Source: Oxyruncus cristatus (taxonomy: Eukaryota; Chordata; Aves; Passeriformes; Cotingidae). Taken from it: a stretch of DNA of 64,000 bases. This document shows positions 37,954 through 48,880 of this stretch, in pieces. Made by a program: the position numbers and the translations under genes. The notes beneath the pieces were generated by a model that saw only the letters and a list, made by a program, of their open reading frames with translations, did no database searches and was not told the DNA's origin. Where the stretch lies: positions 62,001 to 126,000 of the forward strand of contig VXAY01002818.1 of NCBI GenBank assembly GCA_013399855.1, written 5' to 3'. Within the stretch, counting starts at the first letter, position 1. Every line of letters starts with the position of its first letter.

Positions 37954-40900
37954 AGGAAGAAGAATATTAAGCAGGTCCTAAGATTCCCAGGTAAATTCTC
38001 AGGTGAATCAGGAGAATTATTGTTTTTTATTGAAGGTTATTAATACCTTACTCTGTTCTTGTTGCTGCTTCGCACAGAAATATCAAAATATGGATACTTG
38101 GTTTCTGATAATAGGAGTGAAGAGACGTGACCAAGCCATGATGGTAAATATTATGTTCCAAGTTTGACAAGATCCAATGTAAAAAATAGTTATTGAGATC
38201 TATAATTCAAAGTGCTATGCCATAGCAATGCTGGAAACAAAAAGAGTTTTCATGTCCTTTGCCACAATGCCTGTTCATTCCTGAACAATGGAATTGTCTT
38301 GCCTGGCAGACAGAATTAGACAATCTGAGTTGTCTTCGCTCAGGAATGAAATTGAATATTTCTTGCTGTGAAGAGTTTTCCATTTACTCCATTGTTCAGA
38401 CTGCATTGATTCAGACAAATTGATTGTCTCTGTGGTAACAGATCCGTGCCAAGGGATGACAAAAGTTAAGTCATCTGTGACTAGGATTCAGTCAGTTTTT
38501 AACACTGAATTTCTGGAGGCATCATAAATACTGAAATACAAAGGATACACAGTGAACTTTTTTGTAGTACTGGTTATGAAATGGGATTAATATTCTTTTT
38601 GTAATTTAGAATTTTTGTCATATGGCTTTTATTTATGAAACCATATGCAGAATAATTCCTGGATATGGATTCTCTCTTCTAGATCCAAACTTTTTATTTA
38701 CACATAGCAAGATATTGGTCAAATGACCTTAAGCTTTGTATTTGGTCAAGGTATTCTACAAAGGCCATCTTTGAATTCATTACCTCCACAGATCTGCATT
38801 ATAAAACACTGACCAGTAAGGCTCAATCCACTTTTAACCAAACGTCTAGCTCAGTTTTCATTCACAGTCTGTTTTGTTCATTCTGTGTTTTCTTGTTAAT
38901 GTACTTTATATAATGATAGTTATGTGAATATATTGTAAAATAAACAATAAATGTGTTCCATACCATAAGTTTGTTAACAAACAATTTAGGTTACTTAGAT
39001 GTGGATTTTGTTTACAAGAAGTACATCCTATATATCTTTCCATTGAGGAAGCAGTTCTGGGGTTAGTGAGTGTAGCTTTCAGTGGGCATATTTTTCACAG
39101 AGTCACCTTCTGTGGATCACTTGTAGTCCAGGGGATTCCCCAGTGACCCTAAGTTATAGTTTTGAGATCACTTATTTTAGAAACTAAGGGTTTGAGCCAC
39201 CAAATTATTTTGAAAGAAGACTTTGAGAGGATGGTATTAGTTTTCTGGTGAAAGAACATCATATCTTCCCTTAGGAAGAAAGAGGAGGAAGGACAGCACT
39301 GATTGGAAATTTTTTTTTATGCCCAGAAATATTGAACATCAACATAAAACTTTTATTATTTCTCTGGGCTTGAGCACTGATGATTTATCTTTAGATTTTC
39401 TTTTTTGTTTGTTTTGTGATTTAACCAATAGAATAATTCTTCCTTTGACCAGACAAAAAGAAAATGTAACTCAAAATACAGAAAAACATGGAAATTATGT
39501 TAAATCTTGGAATCTAAAAAGCAGAAAACAACTGGAGTTCCAAGAAAAAGACATAAAAATGGGAGAAAATCACACATGTAGACCTCAGGCCAATAATTTA
39601 AAATGTCGTTTTCCCTGTTACCCCCACGTAACATATTTTTCAGAATTGCCACTTTTTCCTTTTACAGCCAAAGTTAAGTTACATTTTGGGTGTGTATGAA
39701 ACATTCTTTACATTATTATGTTTGTTGACTTACTAGCCTCCTGAGTTTAAATGTGTAATTTATTTGTCATTTCTCAGACAACGTTCTGATATATTGAGAA
39801 CCATAATTTGTTTACAGACCATTTGAGAAAGAGTATGCTAGAAGGATTTTAAAAATAAAATTAGTTATCTGTTCCAATAACCCTTCTCTCTGTGTTGACA
39901 CACAGCTAAAGAAAGAAATAAACAGCCCAGTATACCCTGGCAGTATCTTTTTTTCTGAGTTCGTTCTCACTCCTGTAGAGGCTGACCAGAAGATTTGGGG
40001 GAAGGCAGCAATACAGATTAATTAAAAATTTTTCCTGGTGCTTTGTTAATTAAAATAATTACATTAGGGATGTGGAGAAGGTAAAGGCTGTGCTAAGGAT
40101 TAAATTGTTTCAGATGTAAAGAAGACTTCATCCATAAGCTTAAAAACACTGTACAAAGTGAAAGGTTCAGAAGTCTACAGTTCCTTCATTAGAGGTGGAA
40201 AAGAAAAGAAATTGAAAGACGTTATTTCTCTGCTGAACATAACAAAGATCACCTGCCGATATGGGTAATATTCTAAAAGTGCCTAGAAAATGATGGGGTT
40301 GAGCATGTGGCCACTTTTGCATCTTTTCCTGGTCCTGCAGTTTATAGGTTACTAAAATGGTTACAACAGGTACAGAAAACAATAGCAGCTACCACATGAT
40401 AATTTTGGTTACTCTACCAAGGTTCGGAATAACCTGTTTAACTTTCATAAAAAACAGATAATTTATCTAAAAAAACCCACCTCAGGTAGGGCTAGAAGTA
40501 AAATTTTTTTACCACATAGCTATAATCAGGTTACATAGAAGCTGATATGCAATTCAGAAGTTAAGCTTTTAAGTTAAACAATCAAAAGATGAAATTAGGA
40601 AACAAAACTGTTTTATAACCTTGACTTTGTGATTTAATATTTCAAAGCAACCTTATATAGCCTTTGCTTTGCTTCAGAGAGAAATTTGACCCTGTTCAGT
40701 AAAAAAATGTTCTTTAGCCCATCTGCTTCAAGGCCCACAGACATTACAAAGCAACCTTGTGTGTAAGTGATTTTTTTCCTTTTCAAGATGCCAGAATAAA
40801 ACGGACCTGTCTCTTCCCATATGGACCATTAAGATAATGCTGTCAGCATCCTCAGGATGAAGTTTTTATCTTTAACTACTCCTTAAATGAATGCCTGTTC

Positions 40901-43900
40901 CTGGGCAACTCAAATTCTGCTGACCTCTTTAAGCCTTTGTTCAGATTATAATCAGTAAATTCATTCATTCAGCAAAAATAGCATGTGACATACCAGAATA
41001 ATTACAATTAACCAGTGCAGCATTAATTTGGATTATCTAAGACTGAAATACTGATTGAAGGATCCATCTCTGGTGGGGAAATTCTCATCAAATAAGTATC
41101 AAGCATAGTTGAATAATGAATAAGTAAAGGAAATTACAGTTAACTGATGAACACTAGATGAATAGAAAAATATGTTTGGTATGTGAGACAGTAAATAATT
41201 CATTTGGGAAAATGGATGTTTAGGGGTGTCTGAATATTTCTAAACACAAACACTATCCTGCATGGACCTTGTTAGAATACTTTGTATTTAAAGTCATTAT
41301 TTACCTCATCCCTTTAAAATATTTTTCAGTACATTTATACTGTATTCTACTTAATAGTATCTATTATATTTATATAGTCTGACACTATTCCTTTTTGCCA
41401 AATCCCTGAAAGAATTGTGGAGGGAAAATTTGTCATGTGAACAACTTTAATTTTGGCAATTTGATACTAAAATACCCTTTTCCTGTTAGAAGATTTGGTA
41501 CAACAGGTACAAGATATTCTCTTGTGCTTGGAGAAGGTGGCAACTGTGGAATAGTAAGCTCATATTTTCAAACAGTCTATGGAAAAAAAGGCATTGTATA
41601 CAATAATAATACTTGATACTTTTTGCATATGTTGAGTTGCTTGCATTTCTGTCTATGTGAATGCTCTCTTCTCAAGATCACAAATTAAAAAGTGAACCTC
41701 AGCTTCTCTCAGAAGTTCATGTGGTTCCCACATTAAAAAAACATGCCACTTTGGCTTTAGGTCACTCCTCTAAATTCAGTTCAGCGATTGTTTATTTTAC
41801 TTTTGAGTTTATAATGCTAAACATTCGTCATGGAAATTTTTCTTGAGTCATTACCATCAGTTTTTTAATACAGTTAGTACTGACTCCTGCTAACTATGCA
41901 TTGCTTATTTATGCTTATAAACTGCTTATAAGTATTCTTAGCAGTCCTTTGAGTTGCAAAAACCAGTTAAACCAAGTCATCTAAAGCTGCACGTAACAAT
42001 TTTACTTAAAAGGGAGACTCATCTCTTCTCAAGCAAAGAAATACATCACAAATGATGCCGTTGCATTCTATGGGTCAAGACAAGGACAGCTGTTGTACAT
42101 GTAGGCAGATACATATCTTCTTTGAGACATGGAGATCTGCCCTCTGGGACTATTTCTTGTGATGAAGGACAGAGATTTGCGGTGAATGACTGGGAGAGGT
42201 TATCAGTTGTCCCCACTGAAGCATAGCTACTAAGGTATGTATTTACCAGGCATCAGAGTACTACTTGAATGAGCTGTGTTCCAGGTCAAATGTATGGGGC
42301 AGGGTGAAGACCACACCATGAAACGTTCATGTTTTGTGACCTAATCTATAGAAGAAAACAAATCCATAAAGAATTTGCATGAGAAAAACAACTGTTGTAT
42401 GTATCTAGCTCCAGGCACATAGCTTAGACTTACTTAGCTGCCTAACAGCCAAAAGCAGCAAGTTTGGAATTAAATAGCATGAGAAACTACAAGAGGCTGA
42501 CTACTTGAGAAATACTTTTCAAATTAAAGGTTCAAATAGGTTTGAATTGTGTAAACGCTTGTAAAGGAGATTTTCTTCAATTTGACTGTTGAATGCTGCC
42601 AGGCCCTTGCTTGTGAAGTCCTAGTCCTTACTCCTTGTAGTAAGCAAGGAAGGGTAGCACTTTCAGGAAAAAAAAGTAATTGACATTTACTTGATTACAA
42701 GTATCCATCTGGCACAGGCTATGTGAGTCCTCAACACTCACTCTCTGCTTTTTCATGGTTTCAAAATGCTATAACCATGAACCAAGTTCTCACAAGTTGT
42801 GCTATACCTTTGCAGGGGTACAGTGCTAAGGAAGCTGGAGAATGCAGCAAGTCTATCTTTAGACTGACATCAGAGGTGAGGACCTCTTACTTTCAAAGAT
42901 GAATTATTTGAAATGCTATGAAAATAGGTAAAATTAAGATTGTATAAATCCTTGAAAGTAGTGCTTATTGACAGCTTAAATGAAGATAACATGTATGGTG
43001 TACCTCTTCAGCGCTGAATCAGCTTTTATCAGTTTTTGCTTAAAAAAAAACACACATGGTGCCAATTACTTGAGAAAGACGTCATTGGGGTCTTCAGTTT
43101 AGTAGGGTACAAATATACCATAAAATTAAAACCCAGTGCTCTGTTTATTTCTGCTGTTCATGAAGCCGTCAATAAACTCACAACAACATGGTCTCTCTAG
43201 TAATGTTCCAATGTCAGCTGCTCCTGTGGCCAACTTTAACCTACTGTGAATGGGTTTCATTTAGTTTCCCCATCCTCTGTATACAGTAGGCTGACTATCC
43301 AGGAACCATATTTTATTTTCAGCTTCAGTTTCTTTTCCACTGAAAATAAAAAACAAAAATGTATTCATTCCTCTGGGTTCCAGTCTTAGCATGCTTTAAA
43401 ATAATATAACATTTTGCATTTATATAATATCAACCAGAGGTACTTCTTCACATCTCTCAGAAGAACAACCAGTAAATTGAAAATGAAGAACTGTTTAACT
43501 GGGCACAGTAATCCTACACAATAATTCCACTCATTGCATCTCACACTGGGGAGAATATGAAGTTTTAAAACAAATGGGTCGCATGGAAAAATACTGTATC
43601 CTAGGGGGGAGCTAAATCTACAGGGATATGAATATAGGGCAGGTGCTGTGGTATCAACACACACAGTGTACTTCAGGTTAATACCTCAGCCTTTCCCTGT
43701 GACCCTCGTTCCTGTTGGCTTGCTCCTTTCGCTATGTATCATTTAGGCATTTCTTGGTTTTTCTTTTTCTCTGGGACTGTTTTTTTCATCTTTACATAGC
43801 CAGGTCTGTGTAGCCTGTTTTATGTAGGGCTGGTTCCTGCCTCCTAACTCTCCCTTGGAGCTAGTAAGAATTAATATTTGTGTAATACATTCCCTTCCTT

Positions 43901-44815
43901 ATAGTTTTAAGAGACCCATGTTCTCATAGCAGATCTCACTCGTGCCTCAGATTATGAAAAATAAATACAGAATTAGAACAATAGTTTGAGGGAGCTGAGG
44001 TATGAAATAGAGCAAAAACTTTTTCACTAGAAAGCCTGTCTAAAGTAGCAGCTACAAATAGCAGGCTCAGATGTACAAATATACATAATACATGGAAAAT
44101 AACATCAATCTCTAGTATAGATGTGCACAACTCCCACGTTTTGTCGTGGATTTGCCTTAGTTCTTTCATGCCTTAATTCTTTTCATTGTATCTTACATCA
44201 GCTTGCGCCCACACCTTGCAATGCAATCCTAAACAGCAGAAGGTTTTCTTAGTGTCAATGGGAACTGTTTTATAAAGGAAATAAGTACTCCGTGGTCTCT
44301 GATTTACACAGACTCTGGTAACCACCTTTTCTTTTCCCTTTTCCCCAAATATGACTACTAATTTAGACTGTGGGGAGGGTCTTAAGGCTGGTACTTGATT
44401 ATCCTAGGAGAAGAATGTATCCACAAGTGTGAAAAGACTGGAATGCTGATGACTCAGACAATCCAGGTGTTGAGGGTGTTGCTGGAGATAAAGTAAAGTA
44501 AAAAAAAAAAAGGAAAAATTCTTTGTAATGCTTACCAATATTCAGTGTATTTTCAGGAGATTAAAAAAAAAATATTTTCTTTTCTACCTGAGGGAGATTT
44601 TAATACTTTGAGGATTAATGCTAAAGCTCTGTTAAATTCTTTTCTGTATTTCCTATTGGCATATCTGAGATTAAATTTTCATGTCTAGAGGAGAGGTAGA
44701 ATGAAATTTGCAATCGGAACAGTGAGTTGAACATGTGATATTGGGACAGTAAAAAATTATTCAAAGTTCTGGAATGTAGAGAAATTGAAATACCAATGAA
44801 ACTTAAAATTAGATT

Positions 44816-44826
44816 TTATATATATA

Positions 44827-44858
<32 letters not shown>
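44816..44858. repeat. (TA)n(TG)n(TA)n microsatellite
   Basis: A compound dinucleotide repeat with TATATATATG, then TGTGTGT, then about ten TA units. It is likely polymorphic. A short minus-strand frame across it translates into an artificial Tyr-Ile repeat and is not a gene. Confidence 0.93.
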
Positions 44859-44859
<1 letters not shown>

Positions 44860-45469
44860 GGATATATGTAAAAGACTGGCTGTCCTGAGGTGCTGAGTAT
44901 TTTAACTGTGTCTATAAATTCAATCCTCAGAAAAAGTTGCATACCCTGAAATTCTGGTCATAGATTAAAATTCAAAATCATTGCTTGGAAGAAGAAATTG
45001 ACTCCAAAATCTTGCTTCTCAAATGAGAGAATGTGCAATTCACTCCTCTATTACTTAATTTTGATAAGAGGAGTGGAGCATCAGCCCAGCCTTGAACAAC
45101 CTATAGGTGGACAGTGACAAGAGTGCTTCACATCAGAGTGCTGTTGGTGTTGACTGGATTTTTCTCAGAAGAAAGAATGTTATTCTTTCACACACATCCT
45201 GACATAGACCTTATGTGGAGGAGGCCAACAACATTGATGATATTTCCTCTACTTGTGTTTTAAAGAAAGTAGGGGGAAGGGTTTAACTAGGCTAGGAAGC
45301 CAGGCTTGTTCCTGAATTCGATTGAGTCCAAAGGACACACAAAAATTTTAGGGTAGTCAGGCTGGGGAAATCTCATTTTTGGGTCCCAGTTAGGCTTAGC
45401 CCTCTAAGCAAAGTGCAGAACTGTCTTATCTTCTCACATCTCATGGGTGGATGGACAGCAGGATGGGGA
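44859..45469. other. Non-coding stretch left of the CR1/LTR cluster
   Basis: About 0.6 kb of sequence with no recognised gene. The part nearest the CR1 at 45470 could be a more diverged upstream portion of the same CR1, but I cannot match it. Confidence 0.35.
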
Positions 45470-46249
45470 CTGGGGGAGCAAAATGCTTCCCACTCTAAAT
45501 AAAGATCAGATTCATGACCGTCTGAGGAACCTGAACATATATAAGTCTAGGGGACCTGATGAGATGATCCTGGAGTCCAGAGGGAATTGTCTGAGGTAGT
45601 TGACATGCCACTCTCCATGATATTTGAAATGTCATGACAGTCAGGTGAAGTCCCAGCTGACTGGAAAAAAGGGAAACATTGTACCTATCTTTAAAACAGG
45701 TAGAAAGGAGAACCCTGGGAAAGACTGACCTGCCAGCCTCACCTTTGTGCCTGGGAAGATCATGGGATAGATCCTCCCAGAAGTTATTTTGAGGCACATG
45801 GACAGGGAGGTGATTCCAGACAGCCAGCATGGCTTCACCAAGAGCAAATCCTGCCTGATCAACCTAGTGCCCTTCAATGATGGGGTGAATACATCAGTGG
45901 ACAAGGGATACAGACGTCATTTATCAGGACTTCCGTAGAGCCTTTGACACAGTATCCAACAAAATCCCTCTCTCTAATTTGGAGAGAGATGGATTCCATG
46001 GCTGGAATGTTTGGTGGATTAGGAATTGATTGCAGGGTCTCATACAGAGGGTCAGTGGCTCAGAGTCCCAATGGACATCAGTGACAAGTGGTGTCTCTCA
46101 GAGGTCTGAGTTGGGACCAAGGTTATTTATGTCTTTGTTAACAATATAGACAAAGGGATTGAGTGCACCCTCAGCAAATTTGCAGATGACACCAAGCAGA
46201 GTGGGCATGTTGACATACCTGAAGGATAGGATGCCGTCCAGAGGGACCT
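45470..46249 (+). mobile_element. CR1 LINE, reverse transcriptase portion, degenerate
   Basis: The plus strand carries the central reverse transcriptase part of a CR1 ORF2. Recognisable pieces in shifting frames include SGEVPADWKK-like sequence near 45640, DSQHGFTK near 45815, the cue for FDTV near 45945, and SKFADDT with an intact FADD codon set at 46179-46190. Stops and frameshifts break the frame throughout (for example the stop in the GIL region near 45765), so it is a pseudogene copy. The 3' part after the RDL-like motif is missing: at about 46248-46250 the sequence switches to a CR1 in the opposite orientation. Loss of the 3' end is unusual for CR1, which normally loses its 5' end. Confidence 0.88.
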
Positions 46250-46278
46250 GAACACAGGATCCGAGGTGTGACCTCACC
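46055..46278. repeat. Exact 224-bp duplicate, copy 1
   Basis: Every base matches copy 2 (46280-46503) when shifted by 225. The copies are separated by one N at 46279. The block includes the end of the plus-strand CR1, the CR1/CR1 junction and the start of the minus-strand CR1. The best reading is two contig ends that overlap but were not merged. Confidence 0.95.
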
Positions 46279-46279
46279 N
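46279..46279. other. Single unresolved base (N) at a contig join
   Basis: A lone N sits exactly between the two identical 224-bp copies. A 1-base gap flanked by identical sequence is the signature of an unmerged contig overlap. Confidence 0.9.
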
Positions 46280-46503
46280 GTGGCTCAGAGTCCCAATGGA
46301 CATCAGTGACAAGTGGTGTCTCTCAGAGGTCTGAGTTGGGACCAAGGTTATTTATGTCTTTGTTAACAATATAGACAAAGGGATTGAGTGCACCCTCAGC
46401 AAATTTGCAGATGACACCAAGCAGAGTGGGCATGTTGACATACCTGAAGGATAGGATGCCGTCCAGAGGGACCTGAACACAGGATCCGAGGTGTGACCTC
46501 ACC
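46280..46503. repeat. Exact 224-bp duplicate, copy 2
   Basis: Identical to 46055-46278. After this copy the minus-strand CR1 continues at 46504, so removing one copy plus the N restores a continuous CR1. It should not be read as a biological tandem duplication without read support. Confidence 0.95.
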
Positions 46504-46594
46504 AGCGCCAAGGGGCGATCACTTTCCTAGTCCTGCTGGTGTCATGGTTTAGCCCATCCCCCTCAGTTTTAGGGTAGAAGATGGTTAGTTCCAG

Positions 46595-46595
46595 N
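46595..46595. other. Single unresolved base (N)
   Basis: An isolated N near the left end of the LTR element, preceded by GTTAGTTCCAG. It may be a one-base gap like the one at 46279 or an ambiguous base; unlike at 46279, no duplicated flank is seen. Confidence 0.85.
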
Positions 46596-46636
46596 GAGGT
46601 AGCGAAGCCTCCCCGAGGGGGGGGCCAGAGCCCTCC

Positions 46637-46659
46637 GCCCCTGGCCTTGGGCCAGGGGC
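46637..46659. repeat. 10-bp GC-rich inverted repeat in LTR
   Basis: GCCCCTGGCC at 46637-46646 is the exact reverse complement of 46650-46659, with loop TTG. Such stable GC hairpins make sequencing and assembly difficult, in keeping with the nearby gap. Confidence 0.88.
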
Positions 46660-46862
46660 AGGCATGGCACTGAATCTTCTGGACGAAGCATGTAGCAGAG
46701 TGGAGAAGAAACTCCAGAGAAAAACTGCTCGGCTGAGACAGGCGTTCCAACCCTGAAAGGAGCGGCAGAGAGCAAGAGATAACGATGTAATTGCCAAGGT
46801 CAGTGGAGAGAGTGCAGAGGTATGGGGGAGTCCTTCCCCTGCCTCTCTCCCTCCAGCAGGGA

Positions 46863-47405
46863 NNNNNNNNNNNNNNNNNNNNNNNNNNNNNNNNNNNNNN
46901 NNNNNNNNNNNNNNNNNNNNNNNNNNNNNNNNNNNNNNNNNNNNNNNNNNNNNNNNNNNNNNNNNNNNNNNNNNNNNNNNNNNNNNNNNNNNNNNNNNNN
47001 NNNNNNNNNNNNNNNNNNNNNNNNNNNNNNNNNNNNNNNNNNNNNNNNNNNNNNNNNNNNNNNNNNNNNNNNNNNNNNNNNNNNNNNNNNNNNNNNNNNN
47101 NNNNNNNNNNNNNNNNNNNNNNNNNNNNNNNNNNNNNNNNNNNNNNNNNNNNNNNNNNNNNNNNNNNNNNNNNNNNNNNNNNNNNNNNNNNNNNNNNNNN
47201 NNNNNNNNNNNNNNNNNNNNNNNNNNNNNNNNNNNNNNNNNNNNNNNNNNNNNNNNNNNNNNNNNNNNNNNNNNNNNNNNNNNNNNNNNNNNNNNNNNNN
47301 NNNNNNNNNNNNNNNNNNNNNNNNNNNNNNNNNNNNNNNNNNNNNNNNNNNNNNNNNNNNNNNNNNNNNNNNNNNNNNNNNNNNNNNNNNNNNNNNNNNN
47401 NNNNN
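46863..47405. other. Assembly gap (543 N)
   Basis: Unknown sequence inside the LTR element. The open frames that appear to cross it are artefacts of translating N. The true length may differ. Confidence 0.99.
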
Positions 47406-47602
47406 ACATGGTTATATCCTCAGCAACTATGGACAAACAGCTTGAGGTGGGAGGTATATTCTCCTGCATTCCAATGGAGAGAAAGAAGTATCTTCAAGCT
47501 TCAGGAGTTTAGAACTGTTACCTTAAAGACTTTGTTTTCCCTCCCTTCTCTTTCTTCCTCTGGACTGTTTTTGAGGAAGAGGGGAGGGGAGGCATTTGTA
47601 CA

Positions 47603-47609
47603 TATATAA
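47603..47609 (+). promoter_or_regulatory. TATA box of the LTR at 46540-47807
   Basis: TATATAA in the context CATATATAAG, about 76 bp before the AATAAA at 47685. It would position the retroviral transcription start about 25-30 bp downstream. Confidence 0.5.
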
Positions 47610-47684
47610 GTGTGTTATTATAAGAAAACCAGTTAAAGTTATATATATATATGTAAGTATTTTCCCTTAGTTCTGTAGTGTAGC

Positions 47685-47690
47685 AATAAA
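47685..47690 (+). terminator. LTR polyadenylation signal
   Basis: AATAAA in the context TAGCAATAAATC, between the TATA box and the CA end of the LTR, as expected for R/U5. Confidence 0.55.
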
Positions 47691-47812
47691 TCTTAGTATT
47701 ACCCCATTTCAAGGCGATCTGTTTTGTCTGTGCAAAATCTTCCTACCAATTAGCAAAATTTATGAGTTGATAACACTGTGCAAAAAGCACAGGGGCTAAC
47801 CATCACAGCTGG

Positions 47813-48200
47813 CCACACTATTTCTGATCCAATGGTCAAGATGCCATTGGCCTTCTTGGCCACCTGGGCACACTGCAAGCTCAACTGGCCTTGTTTTACC
47901 TCATACAGTTGACCTTGTCCCATCAATCCAGCCTGTCCAGATTCTTCTGCAGAGCTTTCCTACTCTCCAGAAGTTTAACAGTCCCACTCAACTTGATGTC
48001 ACCTTCAGACTGACCGAGGGTGCCCTCAATCACCTTGTCCACACCATTGATAAGATATTAAAGAAAACTGGCCCCAGTACTCCAGGGAACACCAGCAGTG
48101 ACCAGCAGCCAACTGGATGTAACTCATTTCAGCCCCTCTCTTTGGGCTCAGTTGTCCACAAAGCTTTTACCCAGTCAAAGATGTATCTGGTTTACAGGAC
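47813..48200 (-). mobile_element. CR1 LINE (minus), part right of the LTR insertion
   Basis: Continues the CR1 interrupted at 46539. The plus strand reads CCACACTATTTCTGATCC, GATGCCATTGGCCTTCTTGG, CCACCTGGGCACACTGC, AATCCAGCCTGTCCAGATTC and CAACTGGATGTAACTC, all reverse CR1. Reverse transcriptase sequence around the FADD region is present but decayed. Compared with usual CR1, a stretch between CTGGGCACACTGC and CTTGTTTTACCTCATAC is deleted. The match fades at about 48200. Confidence 0.9.
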
Positions 48201-48880
48201 TCCATTAGAATTATTTGGAAATACTCACATAGAACGAAGTAATCAGAACACTGTGTTATATAAATATCCTGTGTAGATTTCTGTTGCAAAATGAAACTGA
48301 AAATAATGTCATGGATCTTTTATATTGAAGTTTAATTCTATTTGTTTTAAAGATAAAGACACCCCATTATTCTGCTAAAACTTTCTGCTTTCTTTGGTGT
48401 CATGTCACCATGTAGGCCAAAATTACATTGTCAGATAAGATTACAATATTCATATGTGCTGTCTATCACTGTAATAGTTGTGTCTGTAATGCAGAAAATG
48501 AGAAAGGGAACAATATAAAGTACAAAAAAATTTATGAATCACTCAGTCGATAATTATAGGGAGCTCAATGAAGAAGTGTTTGATCTTTGTAAGACCTCCT
48601 TGGCAGTCTTAATCATGTTCTCATCAATAAATTGAAAGTTCTCTGAAAGGGTGAATGTCATGGTGCTACATAATCACCATGATTTTAATTTTTCAATTTA
48701 TATTGCTCTACCTATGTCCACTTAACTGCAATAGCAGAAGGCTAATCAAATGAACACAACTATGCAACAAAAATCAACAATATCAGAAATGTCAAAAGAG
48801 AAATCTGAAAAATAAAAATGAGAAAAGCATATACAGAAAGTTATAACAGCCAGATTTTTGTTTGTTTTCTGTTCTAGGTT
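48201..48880. other. Unique AT-rich stretch
   Basis: About 0.7 kb with no recognised gene or repeat. Confidence 0.45.

Larger units (their letters stand above)
26506..44815. other. Long repeat-poor, gene-free stretch (about 18 kb)
   Basis: No CR1, LTR or coding exon is recognised over about 18 kb. It contains an 18-bp palindrome (28777-28794), an A18 run (31756-31773) and a G/T-rich simple-sequence patch (37884-37953). The longest frames (35817-36134 and 39319-39699, both plus, 105 and 126 codons) have no domain, no codon bias that I can see, and no splice context. Low repeat density over this length could mean old unique intergenic DNA or a stretch under constraint; one sequence cannot separate these. 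Confidence 0.45.
46250..46539 (-). mobile_element. CR1 LINE (minus), part left of the LTR insertion
   Basis: From about 46250 the plus strand reads ACACAGGATCCGAGGTGTG, ACCTCACCAGCGCCAAGGGG and CTAGTCCTGCTGG, which is the reverse of a CR1 3' region; it continues at 47813 after the LTR element. Because of the assembly duplication this coordinate range also contains copy 2 of plus-strand CR1 sequence (46280-46474). The true 3' end of this CR1, with its octamers, is absent at the junction. The last five bases, GCTGG, are the left target-site duplication. Confidence 0.8.
46540..47807 (+). mobile_element. LTR element inserted in CR1, 5-bp target-site duplication
   Basis: The element starts TGTCATGGTTTAGCCC and ends GGGGCTAACCATCACA, giving imperfect terminal inverted repeats with TG...CA ends. 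GCTGG occurs immediately before it (46535-46539) and after it (47808-47812), and the flanks join into one CR1. A 5-bp duplication is the size usual for ERVL-type integrations. A TATATAA box at 47603-47609 and AATAAA at 47685-47690 lie on the plus strand in the order and spacing expected of U3-R-U5, leaving about 117 bp of U5. A 10-bp GC-rich hairpin (46637-46659) lies in U3. The centre is a 543-base gap, so whether this is one long LTR or a truncated provirus cannot be decided; only one promoter/poly(A) pair is visible. Confidence 0.85.

Noticed and set aside
39319..39699. 126-codon plus-strand open frame, among the longest free of repeats and Ns
   Set aside because: No recognisable domain, no splice-site context and background-like composition; length is within chance for 64 kb of AT-rich DNA.
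44757..44942. Minus-strand frame with a Tyr-Ile repeat
   Set aside because: It is a translated TA microsatellite.
46055..46503. A biological tandem duplication of 224 bp
   Set aside because: Complete identity within decayed CR1 and a single N at the join point to an assembly overlap instead.
46585..47609. Open frames of 207-294 codons on both strands
   Set aside because: They are open only because the 543-base N gap is translated as unknown residues; the real flanking parts are LTR sequence.
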